From the NCBI RefSeq assembly GCF_004682045.1, contig NZ_QUZT01000019.1, positions 34,883-98,882 of the forward strand: a stretch of DNA of 64,000 nt, read 5' to 3'. The notes under the pieces were generated by a model. It was not told the DNA's origin. It worked only from the letters and a program-made list of their open reading frames with translations, and ran no database searches. Made by a program: the position numbers and the translations under genes. This document shows, in pieces, positions 25,373 through 35,419 of the stretch (within the stretch, counting starts at the first letter, position 1; every line of letters begins with the position of its first letter). This DNA is from Pseudomonas nabeulensis (lineage in GTDB: Bacteria; Pseudomonadota; Gammaproteobacteria; Pseudomonadales; Pseudomonadaceae).

Positions 25373-27262
25373 TTGTTCAAGCAAAGTGAAAATTCGATAT
25401 TTGTAAAGTCAATTCTTAGGTCAAATGGAAGAGTTTACGATCGAACAAATGTCTTCGATCTCGCCACTCTTGGAATAGTCCAAGATGCATGGATAGCTAT
25501 AGCACTTAAACAAATAAGTTCGCGTTCAATTCACGAAAAAGTGACAACCAGCTATACCTACGGCATCCAGCAGGCGCTTAATGAACTATCTGTAGACAGT
25601 GATGCAATCGAGATCTTAAACAAAAAAGAATCGACGCTAACTGCACCGCTTATGCATCGTCTCTTTTTAATCCTTGAACGAAGGTTATTGAGACGAACAG
25701 ACAAAAAGGCGGAATCCCGACGAAAAATATCTTTTTCATTTAGAAATCTTGTAATCCACACCTCATTTAACTGCAGAAATGAAATAAGCAGAGAATCTAT
25801 AAATTACAAAACCATCCTAGGAACATTACAAACCTATCCGAGACCAGTACTCAATTCCGCGCAGCACGACAAAACTCATAGTAATGAAATTCCGTTAGGA
25901 GCTGTCCCACACAAAAACTATAACGAACTAATTTCTAAGTCTATCGATCTACTCTCCACTGACCTGCAAAAAATAATAGATGCATGCATCACTGATCTCA
26001 ACAGCATCAAAGCTTTGCGAAAGTTTGTTATTAGCGCTGAAGATTCCAAAAGAAGTGCATCAACGGAAATCATAATTAGACGATTTATTTATAAGCCTTA
26101 CCCTACTTCTTATGACATCAAGCGCTATGAAACAATATGCCCTAAAAAAAGACTAAACGCTTATTTAAATATACTCAAGGATGACAAATTATTTTATAAA
26201 GGTGCGCGTTTATGGGTTGGTTACAGGACATCTGAGCTACTTCAACAAGCTGGAATACCCTCCACACCTGAATTCAACACCAGACATATTTTAGCACTTC
26301 CTTTTAGAGCTTGTTTTATCGAGTTGCAAGCCATCTTCATATTACTACTTTGTAGAACAGGCTGGAACAAAGCGTCATTATTTGCCATGGAAATTAAAAA
26401 CATCATATATGACGAAGAATATGGACATTACGAAATTCAAGGATACAAGTCAAAAACTGATGACTTCACCCCACCAGTATTTATTGATCGAAATGAAAAA
26501 CAATATCAAGATGCCATTCGTCGTCTTATATGGAATCGAACCCAGCTAATCGTACTTGAATTTATCCCCGCTACCGAACAACGCTTATGGTTTTCATGGA
26601 CCACATCGAAAGATATGTACACGGAAAGATCTGTAATGATTCAAATGACACCCGACGCATTCATTGAAAGACATAGCCTTTTCAATTTTACACTTGAGCA
26701 AATCAGAGAGCAAGTCGGAAGTCTTGAGCACTACACTACGAGAAGCACCGAGCATACAAGACGCAAACTCGGACATTCAAGCATAGGCACTACAGGACAA
26801 TATCTCGACCAACTATTCACAAGAAACATAAACTCTTCTATCAATCTCGAGTTCCAAAAGAGATTAGAAAAAAAGATTATATTCAACATGACAAAAACAC
26901 AAACAGCCGGCACTTTAGCTTTAATTCCTATTGGAGATGGAACACTATGCTCCGACCCGTTCAACCATCCCTTCAAAAGCCATGAATCTGGAGAGAGCAT
27001 TTGCCAAGCTCATCACTGCCATATAGGTGATGGCTGTCCGAACCGTGTGATTGAAATTGATGAGATGCGGATAACTGAAGTCGTACGTACTCGGAACTAC
27101 TACTACCACCACTGGAAGCAGCTCTATGCTGAAAATAATGAGCACTTCTCTATGCGGATAGCTCCTCGGGTCATATTCAACGACGCACTATACAATTTCA
27201 TTAGTAGTTCCGCCTACGGCTATATTTTAAGGCAGATAGAGGCAACCATCAATCATGATTAA
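25373..27262 (+). CDS. Tyrosine-recombinase-like protein 1, degenerate catalytic centre
   Basis: First gene of the island's integration module, 629 residues. The C-terminal half has the recombinase fold: a box-I-like segment CRTGWNKASLFAMEIKNI near residue 325 and a clear box II, LGHSSIGTTGQYLDQLF, with the conserved histidine and a tyrosine near residue 475. At the position of the box I arginine there is Asn/Lys, and no regular HxxR precedes LGHSS, so it may be a non-catalytic partner. A C/H-rich segment (CSDPFNHPF ... CQAHHCHIGDGCPNR) near residue 545 could bind zinc. The start is a TTG 8 bp after AGGAG. Markedly AT-rich. The stop overlaps the next gene by 8 bp. Confidence 0.8.
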   Translation: MFKQSENSIFVKSILRSNGRVYDRTNVFDLATLGIVQDAWIAIALKQISSRSIHEKVTTSYTYGIQQALNELSVDSDAIEILNKKESTLTAPLMHRLFLILERRLLRRTDKKAESRRKISFSFRNLVIHTSFNCRNEISRESINYKTILGTLQTYPRPVLNSAQHDKTHSNEIPLGAVPHKNYNELISKSIDLLSTDLQKIIDACITDLNSIKALRKFVISAEDSKRSASTEIIIRRFIYKPYPTSYDIKRYETICPKKRLNAYLNILKDDKLFYKGARLWVGYRTSELLQQAGIPSTPEFNTRHILALPFRACFIELQAIFILLLCRTGWNKASLFAMEIKNIIYDEEYGHYEIQGYKSKTDDFTPPVFIDRNEKQYQDAIRRLIWNRTQLIVLEFIPATEQRLWFSWTTSKDMYTERSVMIQMTPDAFIERHSLFNFTLEQIREQVGSLEHYTTRSTEHTRRKLGHSSIGTTGQYLDQLFTRNINSSINLEFQKRLEKKIIFNMTKTQTAGTLALIPIGDGTLCSDPFNHPFKSHESGESICQAHHCHIGDGCPNRVIEIDEMRITEVVRTRNYYYHHWKQLYAENNEHFSMRIAPRVIFNDALYNFISSSAYGYILRQIEATINHD

Positions 27263-29465
27263 CAAAAGCCTATCCGACGCGATACTGCTACAGCTAAAAA
27301 AACATCCGTTAGACACTGATATCTCAGTAACACCGGATGCTCTACTTCGAATAACTCAGACTGAAGCAAGGAAAGATGAAAAAGGTTACAGAGAGATATC
27401 TTTGCAGAGATTTGTTCTTCCACCTAACTCGGTCTATCCAACCCCGACGAAATTAGTAGATCACGAAGTTTTGTTTTTATCGACCATTTATGCAGTTAGC
27501 GAATACTCGAGAACAACGCCATCCTCAAAAAGCAAAGCGAACAGAATTGCATTTATGTTAACAACAATAATCAAATTCATGGAATACATTTGGCTGAACG
27601 ACACATTCAACCTTAAGGAACTTTCCACCCACTTATTAAAAAAACTACCTTCTCATTTAGCAAATGGGGGCTGGCATAAAGCACTCAATATTAGTGAACG
27701 ACTTAGCAATTTCCTTGCAACAGCAAACGACTATAAACATCCTATTTTCACTTCCACCAACAGCAAAAAATCAATTAGCAGTGCTGGCTTTCAACTAGCA
27801 ATCTCTACGAATATAACAGGAAAGGAAATATTTTTATACTTCGAACAAGTACAGAAATTCAAAGCTACGAAAGGCTGGCCATCGGTAGCTAAAAATCAGA
27901 ACGATACATTAATTTCCGGGATGAATTACAGTTCATTACGCCACACTTTGGAAGCATTAAATTATCTGTATAGAACACCTAACCTCTACCGCTTAGAAAA
28001 TCTACCTTATCCTGAATATTCCCGCCTAAGCAAAAAGCTAACGGAGACACCTGGAAGAACGAAGAATATTAACAGTTATGGCGCAGGAAAAATGTTAGAG
28101 GAAGCTCTGTCCTTATTATACAAACAGGGCGACATTATACTGCAAACAATGCATTATGCAGACGCATGCCTATCCACTAATGATGGCCGAGATCTCAAAA
28201 CAAAACTTAATGATATATCTCGACATGCAAAATCCATCAATCTTTTCATCACGACTGAAAACACCTACAAATCAATCACAATCAAAAACCTAAACGACTT
28301 GACCAGAGAGCTACTTACGGCTTGCTTTCTAATAATAGCCATATTTAACGCAAGAAGAAGAGACGAAATAACGCACCGTAAATTCGGAATATTCCTCGGC
28401 GCCTGCACTATCTACAATAAAGAAAACGATATCTTTGAACTAATGTTTTATATAGAAAAAAACCGTAAAGACTATTTGCCTTTTTATGTAGGAAACGCCA
28501 CACAAAAAGCAGTTGACGCTCTAGAGAAACTACAACTAATCTATCTACATTTAGACTATGAAACTCATTCAACTGGCAAACAGAAAGACTCAAACATTAC
28601 TTTGTTTAGACATAAGCTCTTTTCGGCAAAAGGGTTCTTAGTCAACTATACAGACTACAATTTTGAAGCCTACAAAACCGGCCAAGCCTACCATTTCATT
28701 TCTTCACGCTTAAAATTTGAAATACATTCAACACCACATATGTTTAGAAGACTTTACTGCACCATTTTCATCAACCAACACGAGTTCCCGCACCTTCCAG
28801 CACTATCATACCAACTCCAACATGACTGCTTGGCAACAACTCAAATTTACATAACTAGCCCGATTACCCAATCCGAAGCAGCCACGCTGAGTAAAATCTA
28901 TGACTGGCAAATAGAAGACTATACAAAAATACATAAACACCATAACAGCGAGATAGCGAAATATATGAACGAGGCGATTAAAGAAAAATTTTCAGAAATC
29001 ATATATCGAATAATATCCAACGACAGGGTGACCGGCGGGTATACGAAAATGGTAAGGGTTTTATTCAGGCGCTTACAGAACTCCGTTATTTTTAAAGGCT
29101 TAGACGACCGCCAAAGAATTGATGCATTTATTGAGAGGCTTTCTTCTAGAGGCCATGCGCCCACACCATTTAGACACGCCCAATGCGTTGCAGGAAACAA
29201 TAGAATTAAGTCTCGCTCGAGATGCTTTGAGCTTTCGGACAACACCCTCCATAAAGAAAATGCCACTCCACAACTATGCAGTAAGTGCCCATTCTCATTC
29301 ACATCAATTGAACATATCAAAGGTTTGGAACAGCATTCACTTGAATTAGCAAATGAGATAAAGACCTTACACCCAAACTCCGTGATAGCTAAGAATCTTG
29401 AGATAAGACTGCAGAACCTTTATGACATAATTGAGTATCATCATAAAAAACTAGCAGGTGACTAA
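27255..29465 (+). CDS. Tyrosine-recombinase-like protein 2 (large, zinc-finger-like tail)
   Basis: Second recombinase of the module, 736 residues. Catalytic candidates: box I arginine in FNARRRDEITHRKFG near residue 370, a lysine in YIEKNRKDYLPF, HxxR as HMFRRLYC near residue 496, and the box II histidine plus tyrosine in LQHDCLATTQIYI near residue 520. The full R-K-HxxR-H-Y set suggests an active enzyme. The C-terminus has a cysteine cluster (CVAGNNRIKSRSRCFE ... CSKCPF), a likely metal-binding element. It overlaps gene 1 by 8 bp and abuts gene 3 directly. Confidence 0.85.
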   Translation: MINKSLSDAILLQLKKHPLDTDISVTPDALLRITQTEARKDEKGYREISLQRFVLPPNSVYPTPTKLVDHEVLFLSTIYAVSEYSRTTPSSKSKANRIAFMLTTIIKFMEYIWLNDTFNLKELSTHLLKKLPSHLANGGWHKALNISERLSNFLATANDYKHPIFTSTNSKKSISSAGFQLAISTNITGKEIFLYFEQVQKFKATKGWPSVAKNQNDTLISGMNYSSLRHTLEALNYLYRTPNLYRLENLPYPEYSRLSKKLTETPGRTKNINSYGAGKMLEEALSLLYKQGDIILQTMHYADACLSTNDGRDLKTKLNDISRHAKSINLFITTENTYKSITIKNLNDLTRELLTACFLIIAIFNARRRDEITHRKFGIFLGACTIYNKENDIFELMFYIEKNRKDYLPFYVGNATQKAVDALEKLQLIYLHLDYETHSTGKQKDSNITLFRHKLFSAKGFLVNYTDYNFEAYKTGQAYHFISSRLKFEIHSTPHMFRRLYCTIFINQHEFPHLPALSYQLQHDCLATTQIYITSPITQSEAATLSKIYDWQIEDYTKIHKHHNSEIAKYMNEAIKEKFSEIIYRIISNDRVTGGYTKMVRVLFRRLQNSVIFKGLDDRQRIDAFIERLSSRGHAPTPFRHAQCVAGNNRIKSRSRCFELSDNTLHKENATPQLCSKCPFSFTSIEHIKGLEQHSLELANEIKTLHPNSVIAKNLEIRLQNLYDIIEYHHKKLAGD

Positions 29466-29939
29466 GTGAATCGATCAGAGATAAATAAGCGCGAAGCGCT
29501 TCAAAATATAATGAAAAAAATATCGGTCCTTAGAAAATGGTCGACTCAAACCGAAAGCGTCTCTGAAGATGAGTATTACCCTCTAACGATTAGGCAATTC
29601 AACAATTGGGACCTGTCTCAAAATTCTGAAAAAGTTCGCCAACAGTTCGCTGTGACAAAACGAAATGCTAATGATACGTTAAGACGCTACCCTGACTTAC
29701 GAGAAGAAATAATAAGCCTCATATCATCGATCAGCCTGAATATAAATAACAAAAAATCTAAACCAGAAAAACTAACAACATTCAAACAACACATTCACGA
29801 GCTAAAAAATTATATAGACACGCTGGAGAAATACACAGCTGCGCAAAAAGCGCAACTCGTGTTGATGCAGGAAAAACACTCCGCGCAAATTTTTCAACTA
29901 AACAACACGATCAAAGAACTTAAAAAGCATCGGAGCTAA
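29466..29939 (+). CDS. Small coiled-coil protein of the recombinase module
   Basis: A 157-residue, charged, helical protein starting at a GTG that follows the preceding stop codon by no gap. Residues about 100-150 (HIHELKNYIDTLEKYTAAQK onward) form a heptad-like coiled coil. Position between two recombinases resembles the small accessory protein TnpC of Tn554-type elements or the small partner of Gamma-Mobile-Trio modules, so an accessory DNA-binding or bridging role is an inference. No enzymatic motif is visible. Confidence 0.75.
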   Translation: MNRSEINKREALQNIMKKISVLRKWSTQTESVSEDEYYPLTIRQFNNWDLSQNSEKVRQQFAVTKRNANDTLRRYPDLREEIISLISSISLNINNKKSKPEKLTTFKQHIHELKNYIDTLEKYTAAQKAQLVLMQEKHSAQIFQLNNTIKELKKHRS

Positions 29940-29943
29940 CTCA

Positions 29944-31218
29944 ATGAGCTTAAAAATTAGATGGCAACATACCCCAAAAATCAGTATAGCAATACCTTAC
30001 GACACAGAAAAGAAAATCATTGTAAATGAGCTAATGGATTACGCAATATATTTGCAAAGAGAAGAGATCCTAAGCCATCAATACATTAAAAACGAGATAT
30101 TTCACTTATCGCTATTTTACATTCACCTGCGCAAACGCCGCCTTAAATTTACGCAAGCTGATACGCAAACCCTCAGGGATTTCCGTGATAATGACCTCAG
30201 TCGGTTGCAACAGCACAGCAAAGCGACCCCAAAAAGCTTAAAAGCTGTAGTTAACAACCGATTACGTAGGATTTACCACTTTTATTCGTGGCTTCAACTT
30301 CATCTTGGATTAATGAATATAATTGGCCTTAAAAACTCCCAAATCTATTCCTCACTTCCAAACCATCTCGGCAAATCAACGTATAGATTACGCGATAAAA
30401 ACTTATTCCCTTTACTTTACCCGCGCATCGGAGCTCTCAGCAAACACACTACAAAATACGAACCCTCCGAGAAAAACCTCAGAAATCTTGAGCTCGCATT
30501 TCTAAAACATAGCAATATTTACATAGCACATCGAAATGCATTGATGCTAGAAATAGCAAATGCTACAGGCTTTAGGAGAGCCTCTATAAATTCGCTGCTA
30601 TGCAGTCAGTTTAACGATGACAAAATCAATGTGACTGATGAAGATTTTTTTGTCGTATCCCCGCCAGAGCAAAAATATAGTAATACTTTAAGCTACAAGA
30701 TCCCATTACTACTCGCCTTTAGAATCAACGCTTTTATTAAGACGTTTCGTAAAAACTTTCTTCAAGACAAAAATATAAAGGATGCAATCACTTCCGACAG
30801 AATTTTCCTATCCGCAAGAACGGGTGCCCCGTTGAACAACCAATCTATCTCAGAAATCTTTGCTGCTGCTATCAAATTAATTAATGTTCCCAGCACGAGA
30901 GTCGGCATCCATGCCTTTCGACGAAAATTTACTAACGATGAAATCGCTAAACAGTCTACAATTCGGGCAGAACTCAAATTAGACACCTCCGACGCATCCA
31001 TAAAAAGCGCCGTGTCGCTTTCCCTCGGACAATCGTCCCCGGAGTCCATCAACTCCTACGTCTCCCGCAGACAAACTCTTGAGGTTCACAGAAGGCAAAA
31101 TCAAAAAAATCGAGAGTTTGAGCAAGTTGTATTGGAAAACCAGAGGCTGGAAAAAGAAAATGAAAACCTTAGAACTAAATTAAAATCTTTAGCTTCCTTC
31201 GAAGATCAAAAAAACTAA
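29944..31218 (+). CDS. Tyrosine recombinase 3
   Basis: Fourth gene of the module, 424 residues, with an N-terminal SAM-like core-binding region and a C-terminal catalytic domain. Visible: box I arginine in ATGFRRASINSL near residue 210, a basic segment before box II, HxxR as GIHAFRRKF near residue 322, and LGQSSPESINSYVSRR near residue 360, where the usual LGH histidine is Gln but the tyrosine is kept. A charged coiled coil (LENQRLEKENENLRTKLK) ends the protein. It starts 4 bp after gene 3. The four genes form one AT-rich operon reading inward from the island end. Confidence 0.87.
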   Translation: MSLKIRWQHTPKISIAIPYDTEKKIIVNELMDYAIYLQREEILSHQYIKNEIFHLSLFYIHLRKRRLKFTQADTQTLRDFRDNDLSRLQQHSKATPKSLKAVVNNRLRRIYHFYSWLQLHLGLMNIIGLKNSQIYSSLPNHLGKSTYRLRDKNLFPLLYPRIGALSKHTTKYEPSEKNLRNLELAFLKHSNIYIAHRNALMLEIANATGFRRASINSLLCSQFNDDKINVTDEDFFVVSPPEQKYSNTLSYKIPLLLAFRINAFIKTFRKNFLQDKNIKDAITSDRIFLSARTGAPLNNQSISEIFAAAIKLINVPSTRVGIHAFRRKFTNDEIAKQSTIRAELKLDTSDASIKSAVSLSLGQSSPESINSYVSRRQTLEVHRRQNQKNREFEQVVLENQRLEKENENLRTKLKSLASFEDQKN

Positions 31219-31497
31219 TTTCGACTCAAAGCCAATATTAAAAAACTCCACTTGATCTATTTATACTTATTGCCCTTATATTAATTACATCACTATACGC
31301 TGAGATTCAAAATTCACGAGCAAAGCTCTCATTACGCGTTGCATCTAATGCCCAAGACCCAACGCTCAGCATCTTCTTCATTTCAAAGTACTCTTTCTTC
31401 ATAGCTATCTGCCAGAAAATCTAAAGCTTAACGGTATGGCCTAATTTTCTGAAACTGTCCTCTTGAAGCTTGGCTCCCAAAAGTCACACGTCAACCG

Positions 31498-33051
31498 TTA
31501 GTTGCAACACTTAAAAATGCCCAGCATTTGAACCAGACGCTTGCCTATAGCCTCTGCATCCACTTGTGTTCCCATAGCAATGACACCTACGCCATGCTGT
31601 TGCTGGAATTCAATGCCCTCCAATTGTCGTACCGCCCCACCGCACGGAATTACAAGCAGAGCAGCACCCGGCTTTCGATCCAGCCAGCGTAAGCTGTCAT
31701 GATACAAATGCGCTGACTCCATCCCGTCCAGCAAAGCGAAACGACTTGAGCGATACTTGACGTCTAAAACTATAAAACGCTGCGGGCCTGTAACATCCGA
31801 TAGGGTGATGGCTATGTAAGGAACTCGACGTTGAGACAGACTCGAAAAGTCGTTGTAAGGTCTTTTGTCGACTGCTGGGTATACAACCTGCAGCTAAATA
31901 TCAAGCGTGACCCCCTCATGCTTGACGCGCCACCGCACGCGATCAGTGGTTTTGAAGCGACGGCACTTCCACTCGAAATGAGCCAGCAGCTGCTTAAGCA
32001 CGCTCACCAGCATCACGTAGCACCAACGCTCATAGATTTCCCAGGTGAGGCTGATCCATAAAGACTCCTCCCCGACCTCTCCACTGATACCGGAGCGTAG
32101 GGCACACCAGCCGTAACGATAGGCCCGCGCGTGAGCCAGATGGGCAGAGATCGCTTTCAATCCTGCCGCAGACAGATGCCGAGATTTCAGGTACCTGAAT
32201 GGCTGGACATGCTCTAGACGCTCAAGCTTTCGTTGCAAAGCGGCCAGGTATGCAATGCGTCGCTCCAAGCGTGGCGTCAATGGTGATCGCGTTTCACTCA
32301 TGCGGATCTTGCTCGCGACTGTCGTCAGAGCAGTGCTGACCTTACGACATCGACTGATCACCTCTGACAAGAGCAGCCCCATCGCCTGATTTGCCAGGTT
32401 GTCCTGATCCTCGTAGGCTTTTGAGACATTGAAATAAACAGCATTGAGGGGTGGTCGCTCTACAGACTGAGGATGCAACAACGCCAGCCCCGATGGGTTA
32501 CGAAGCGCCCTACGAATCGCGATCCCGTCCACGCTTTTGAGCTGATGAGCACCCATAGGCTGCCGATCTCGGCGCAAGGATGTTAATGGCTTGTGGGTCA
32601 CCTGCAGCCGATCACCATAGCGGCGCAAGCGCGCAGATTGAAGGTGATGAGTGGTCAGCGCATCGTCACTGCAAATACCCCGCTGAGCCTCCTCGGTACC
32701 AAACAGCAAGACAGGATCGAAGGCCTGGATAGCCTCTAGCATAGCCGAAAACGTCTCGCCTCCCAGCTTGCTGGGATCAGGCGCGACATCCAGGCGGTAG
32801 TGGCCTACATAGTTTCCTTGATCATCAACGAGCTCAGCGCAGACCTCACCAGCATAGAACCCGGGCGACCAGCGCCATACAGGTGCCCCTGCAACTTGAA
32901 TGAGCTCCAGTCGTACGTCGTCGACAAACAACGACCAGCCTTTCGTCGCGGTGAAATGGTAGGTCAAGCGCTCGGAAAACCCCGAAGTGATCTCACCCCG
33001 CACGACTGCAAATCGTATGCCTTCGGCACTCGAACAATGAATGATCGGCAC
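31498..33051 (-). pseudogene. DUF2357 / PD-(D/E)XK nuclease gene (McrC-like partner), broken by one in-frame stop
   Basis: The frame runs from 33051 through 385 codons, meets a TAG at 31894-31896 and then continues in the same frame for 131 codons to the stop at 31498. The first part fits the DUF2357 family associated with McrB-type ATPases. The second part has the nuclease core: PYIAITLSD, RFIVLDVKYRSSRF (the D-x-K motif) and ALLVIPCGG. One substitution therefore separates this from an intact gene of about 517 residues. The upstream partner is the decayed McrB-like gene. Either a pseudogene, a read-through or a sequencing error. Confidence 0.8.
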
Positions 33052-34440
33052 GGTCGCCGCCAGAATCGTGTTGAGCCGGTGTGCATCAGATCTTCATGCA
33101 TATCCCGGACTTTCTGGTGCGAATCGGTCAGTCCCCTTGCTTCCAGGACCTTTTTGAGCGCTGCAAATACTGCCTGAAAGCGCGGGCTGTCTTCACCTCT
33201 GAGCTTGGGCAGCAGCTTGGCATAAACGACGTGATCCAGCGCATGTTCAAAACCGATAACCCCGCTGGCCTGGGTTTGCTCCACATAGCCCAGCACATCG
33301 CTCAATGTACGCCAGCCAAAATGCATGCGCGCGGGACGCAGCACCTCCATTAATGCGTTCATCAACGCGCGAATGGTCGAACGCTGCTAATCGCTGAGAA
33401 CGCTCGCCTCCCAGCCAGGATAACTATCAAGATCGATATCCCAAAATTCAATCACGGTGGCTCGATCCAAAACCTTGGCACTCAACCCGTGAGTGGTTTC
33501 ATCCATGTCACTGTCCCGATAATCACCAAGTTGCCAGGATAAGGAACGCAGGGAGGAACACCATTGATCTCATCGGCCTAACCGTGCAGCTCAATTGCAT
33601 CTCCCGTCTCCATCGAAGACAGCAATGGTGCGAGGTATTGTGCTGGATGAGACAGGTTCATCTCATCCAGTACCAGCGTATAGGGTCTGCCCGGGGCCGA
33701 ACTCGCCTGCAGGAGAAAATCCAGAAACCGGGTGCGCACATATGACTCGGTGTCGAGCGGATTGACGTAGCCCATCAGGCTGGAATAGTCGTGCAAGCCC
33801 GGTTGGACTGGCACGATCAGCAAGCCTTCTTCAGGGTTGGCTTCGAGCTGCCACAAGCTCAACGCGTAGCCTCGGGCCAATTGCGTTTTACCTGCCCCGC
33901 TAAGCCCCGTCAGCACCGCCAGGTGTCGTCTTTTGTGACTCCACAGTCAGGCATCAAGCTGAGCGATCAGCTCTTTTTTGAACGGGAACTTTTTGGAAAA
34001 ACCGTCAATGACCTGATGCTGCGCAGGTCTTGCCACTGACGTTGGGGAAAAAACTACCTGAAGGCTCTGCGGTGACAATAATGAATCGGACACTTCCGCG
34101 GCCGGCAGTGCCTGAGGCTCCCAGTCAATTCGCCGAGCCCACTCCTGACCTGTACCCGTGAGATGCAGTTCTTTGTCGACGACGTGCGCCAACTACAAGT
34201 GTTTGAACCAGCTAATCAAACTGGTGGACCAAAGTCTTTGGTCCACCCAGGATTGGCTGTGCGCAGTATCAGGATGGCTTCGCGGAGAGTACGCGGACCT
34301 TGAGCCAGTGCATGGAGCAGATAATCGAAACCCAGGATCCGGGTGATCATCAAGTCCAGAACCTCATCGGGATCACCAGACTCCAGAAAGGCCTCTCCGC
34401 GAGATGTCAGCACCAGATCGCTGCCGTTTGCCTTGATGAC
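33045..34440 (-). pseudogene. McrB-like AAA+ ATPase gene, frameshifted and 5'-truncated
   Basis: Pieces in successive frames on the minus strand add up to a McrB-type GTPase/ATPase: an N-terminal winged-helix-like part (VLTSRGEAFLESGDPDEVLD), Walker A GLSGAGKTQLARGY near 33905, TLVLDEMNLSHPAQYLAP (Walker B) near 33665, the sensor region around IGTVNMDETTHGLSAKVLDR if two frameshifts near 33500 are corrected, and the C-terminal lid FGWRTLSDVLGYVEQT ... MHTGSTRFW ending near 33050. The 5' end is cut by an IS21-type terminus at about 34440. With the DUF2357 nuclease this was a two-gene modified-DNA restriction system. Confidence 0.8.
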
Positions 34441-34500
34441 TGTTGGCGCTGATTGAAAACTGACCCACCCTGCGGATTGAAAATTGACCCAGAACGGATT
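34441..34500. mobile_element. Terminus of an IS21-family element (remnant)
   Basis: Starting at TGTTGGCGCTGATTGAAAAC there are two tandem copies of GATTGAAAA(C/T)TGACCCA, the multiple terminal repeats typical of IS21-family ends. No istAB genes follow. The remnant truncates the McrB-like gene. An istA fragment exists at 57900-58440 but whether it derives from the same insertion is unknown. Confidence 0.55.
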
Positions 34501-34970
34501 GCTGATTTTTACCCCAGCAATTGTGGATATGCTTAGCAGCAGTAGTCCGATTGAAGACGCATGAAGCCCCACCGCATGCAGCAGGGTATTTCCACGCCGG
34601 ACAGAAAGGGAGATGTGAAAGCACCGAGTTTCCTGTACGGCAATCCGCTGTTCGAACTGAAACGTTTAAGTGACGTGGAGGCAGTCCTGAAGACTAAGTG
34701 ATGGATCCCAGACCAGTCCCTTGAGGCTCTCCTGGTCCGTAGTGGCAGAAAGCCGTAGGTATGGCTTTACCAAGACGCGGGCACTGGATAAGGTAGCCAA
34801 CATCGCTTCATAGCAGACGGTTGTAGCTACGCAGTGGCGTTTCTCCATACATAGACGCCGCTGTTTCAGTTGGCTCGGTTCGGTGGCCTTCAGGTTCTGA
34901 ATCTTCAATAGCATGAGCTACAGTCTGTATGAGTCTCTAAGTGGAGGATTATGATTTCAAGGAGTAGAAA
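34501..34970. other. 470-bp stretch without a supported gene
   Basis: Follows the IS21 terminus. A 46-codon plus-strand frame at 34561-34701 ends in LYGNPLFELKRLSDVEAVLK; I do not recognise it and see no strong ribosome site. The remainder, up to the AAGGAG before 34971, shows no convincing coding or structural signal. Confidence 0.4.
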
Positions 34971-35366
34971 GTGGCTATAACGGTGCATGACCACAGTTAT
35001 CGCAACAACCTCAATCTAGGCCTGTTCATGGTGCTTAAGCATAGACAGTGGATTGCGGCAGAAACAGAGGCTTCCAACTCAGACTATAGACGCCTCTATC
35101 CAGCCACCCTGGGGTTCGTTCGCGAGGGCGCGTGTGTTTGGTTGCCGTCCGCCCCCCAGCAGATGTACGCCCCCAGGCTGTGGATATTAGATCGTGGGGC
35201 CTCGGTCTCGCTTAAACCCTATTCGCTTGAGGATGCGTCTGGGGGCAGTGGCCTTCGCACCACCTTTAATAGGCTTGCGACATGTGAGTTCGTTCATCCT
35301 GATATAGTAGAAACCTATTGGTTTAAGATTTTCTGCGATTGGTTCGCTACAGATGGGCGAAGTTAA
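34971..35366 (+). CDS. Unknown 131-residue protein
   Basis: Not recognised. The start is a GTG 6 bp after AAGGAG. The protein is soluble, aromatic-rich (RQWIAAETEA, FVREGACVWLPSAPQQMY, YWFKIFCDWFATDG), without signal peptide or membrane segment. It precedes the GHKL-TIR gene by 54 bp on the same strand, so the two may be co-transcribed; the gap is AT-rich and could also hold a separate promoter. Confidence 0.6.
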   Translation: MAITVHDHSYRNNLNLGLFMVLKHRQWIAAETEASNSDYRRLYPATLGFVREGACVWLPSAPQQMYAPRLWILDRGASVSLKPYSLEDASGGSGLRTTFNRLATCEFVHPDIVETYWFKIFCDWFATDGRS

Positions 35367-35419
35367 CGATTTTATTAATTTGTAGGTTATTTAAAATAAA
35401 TTTTTATTAAAGGGACTAA

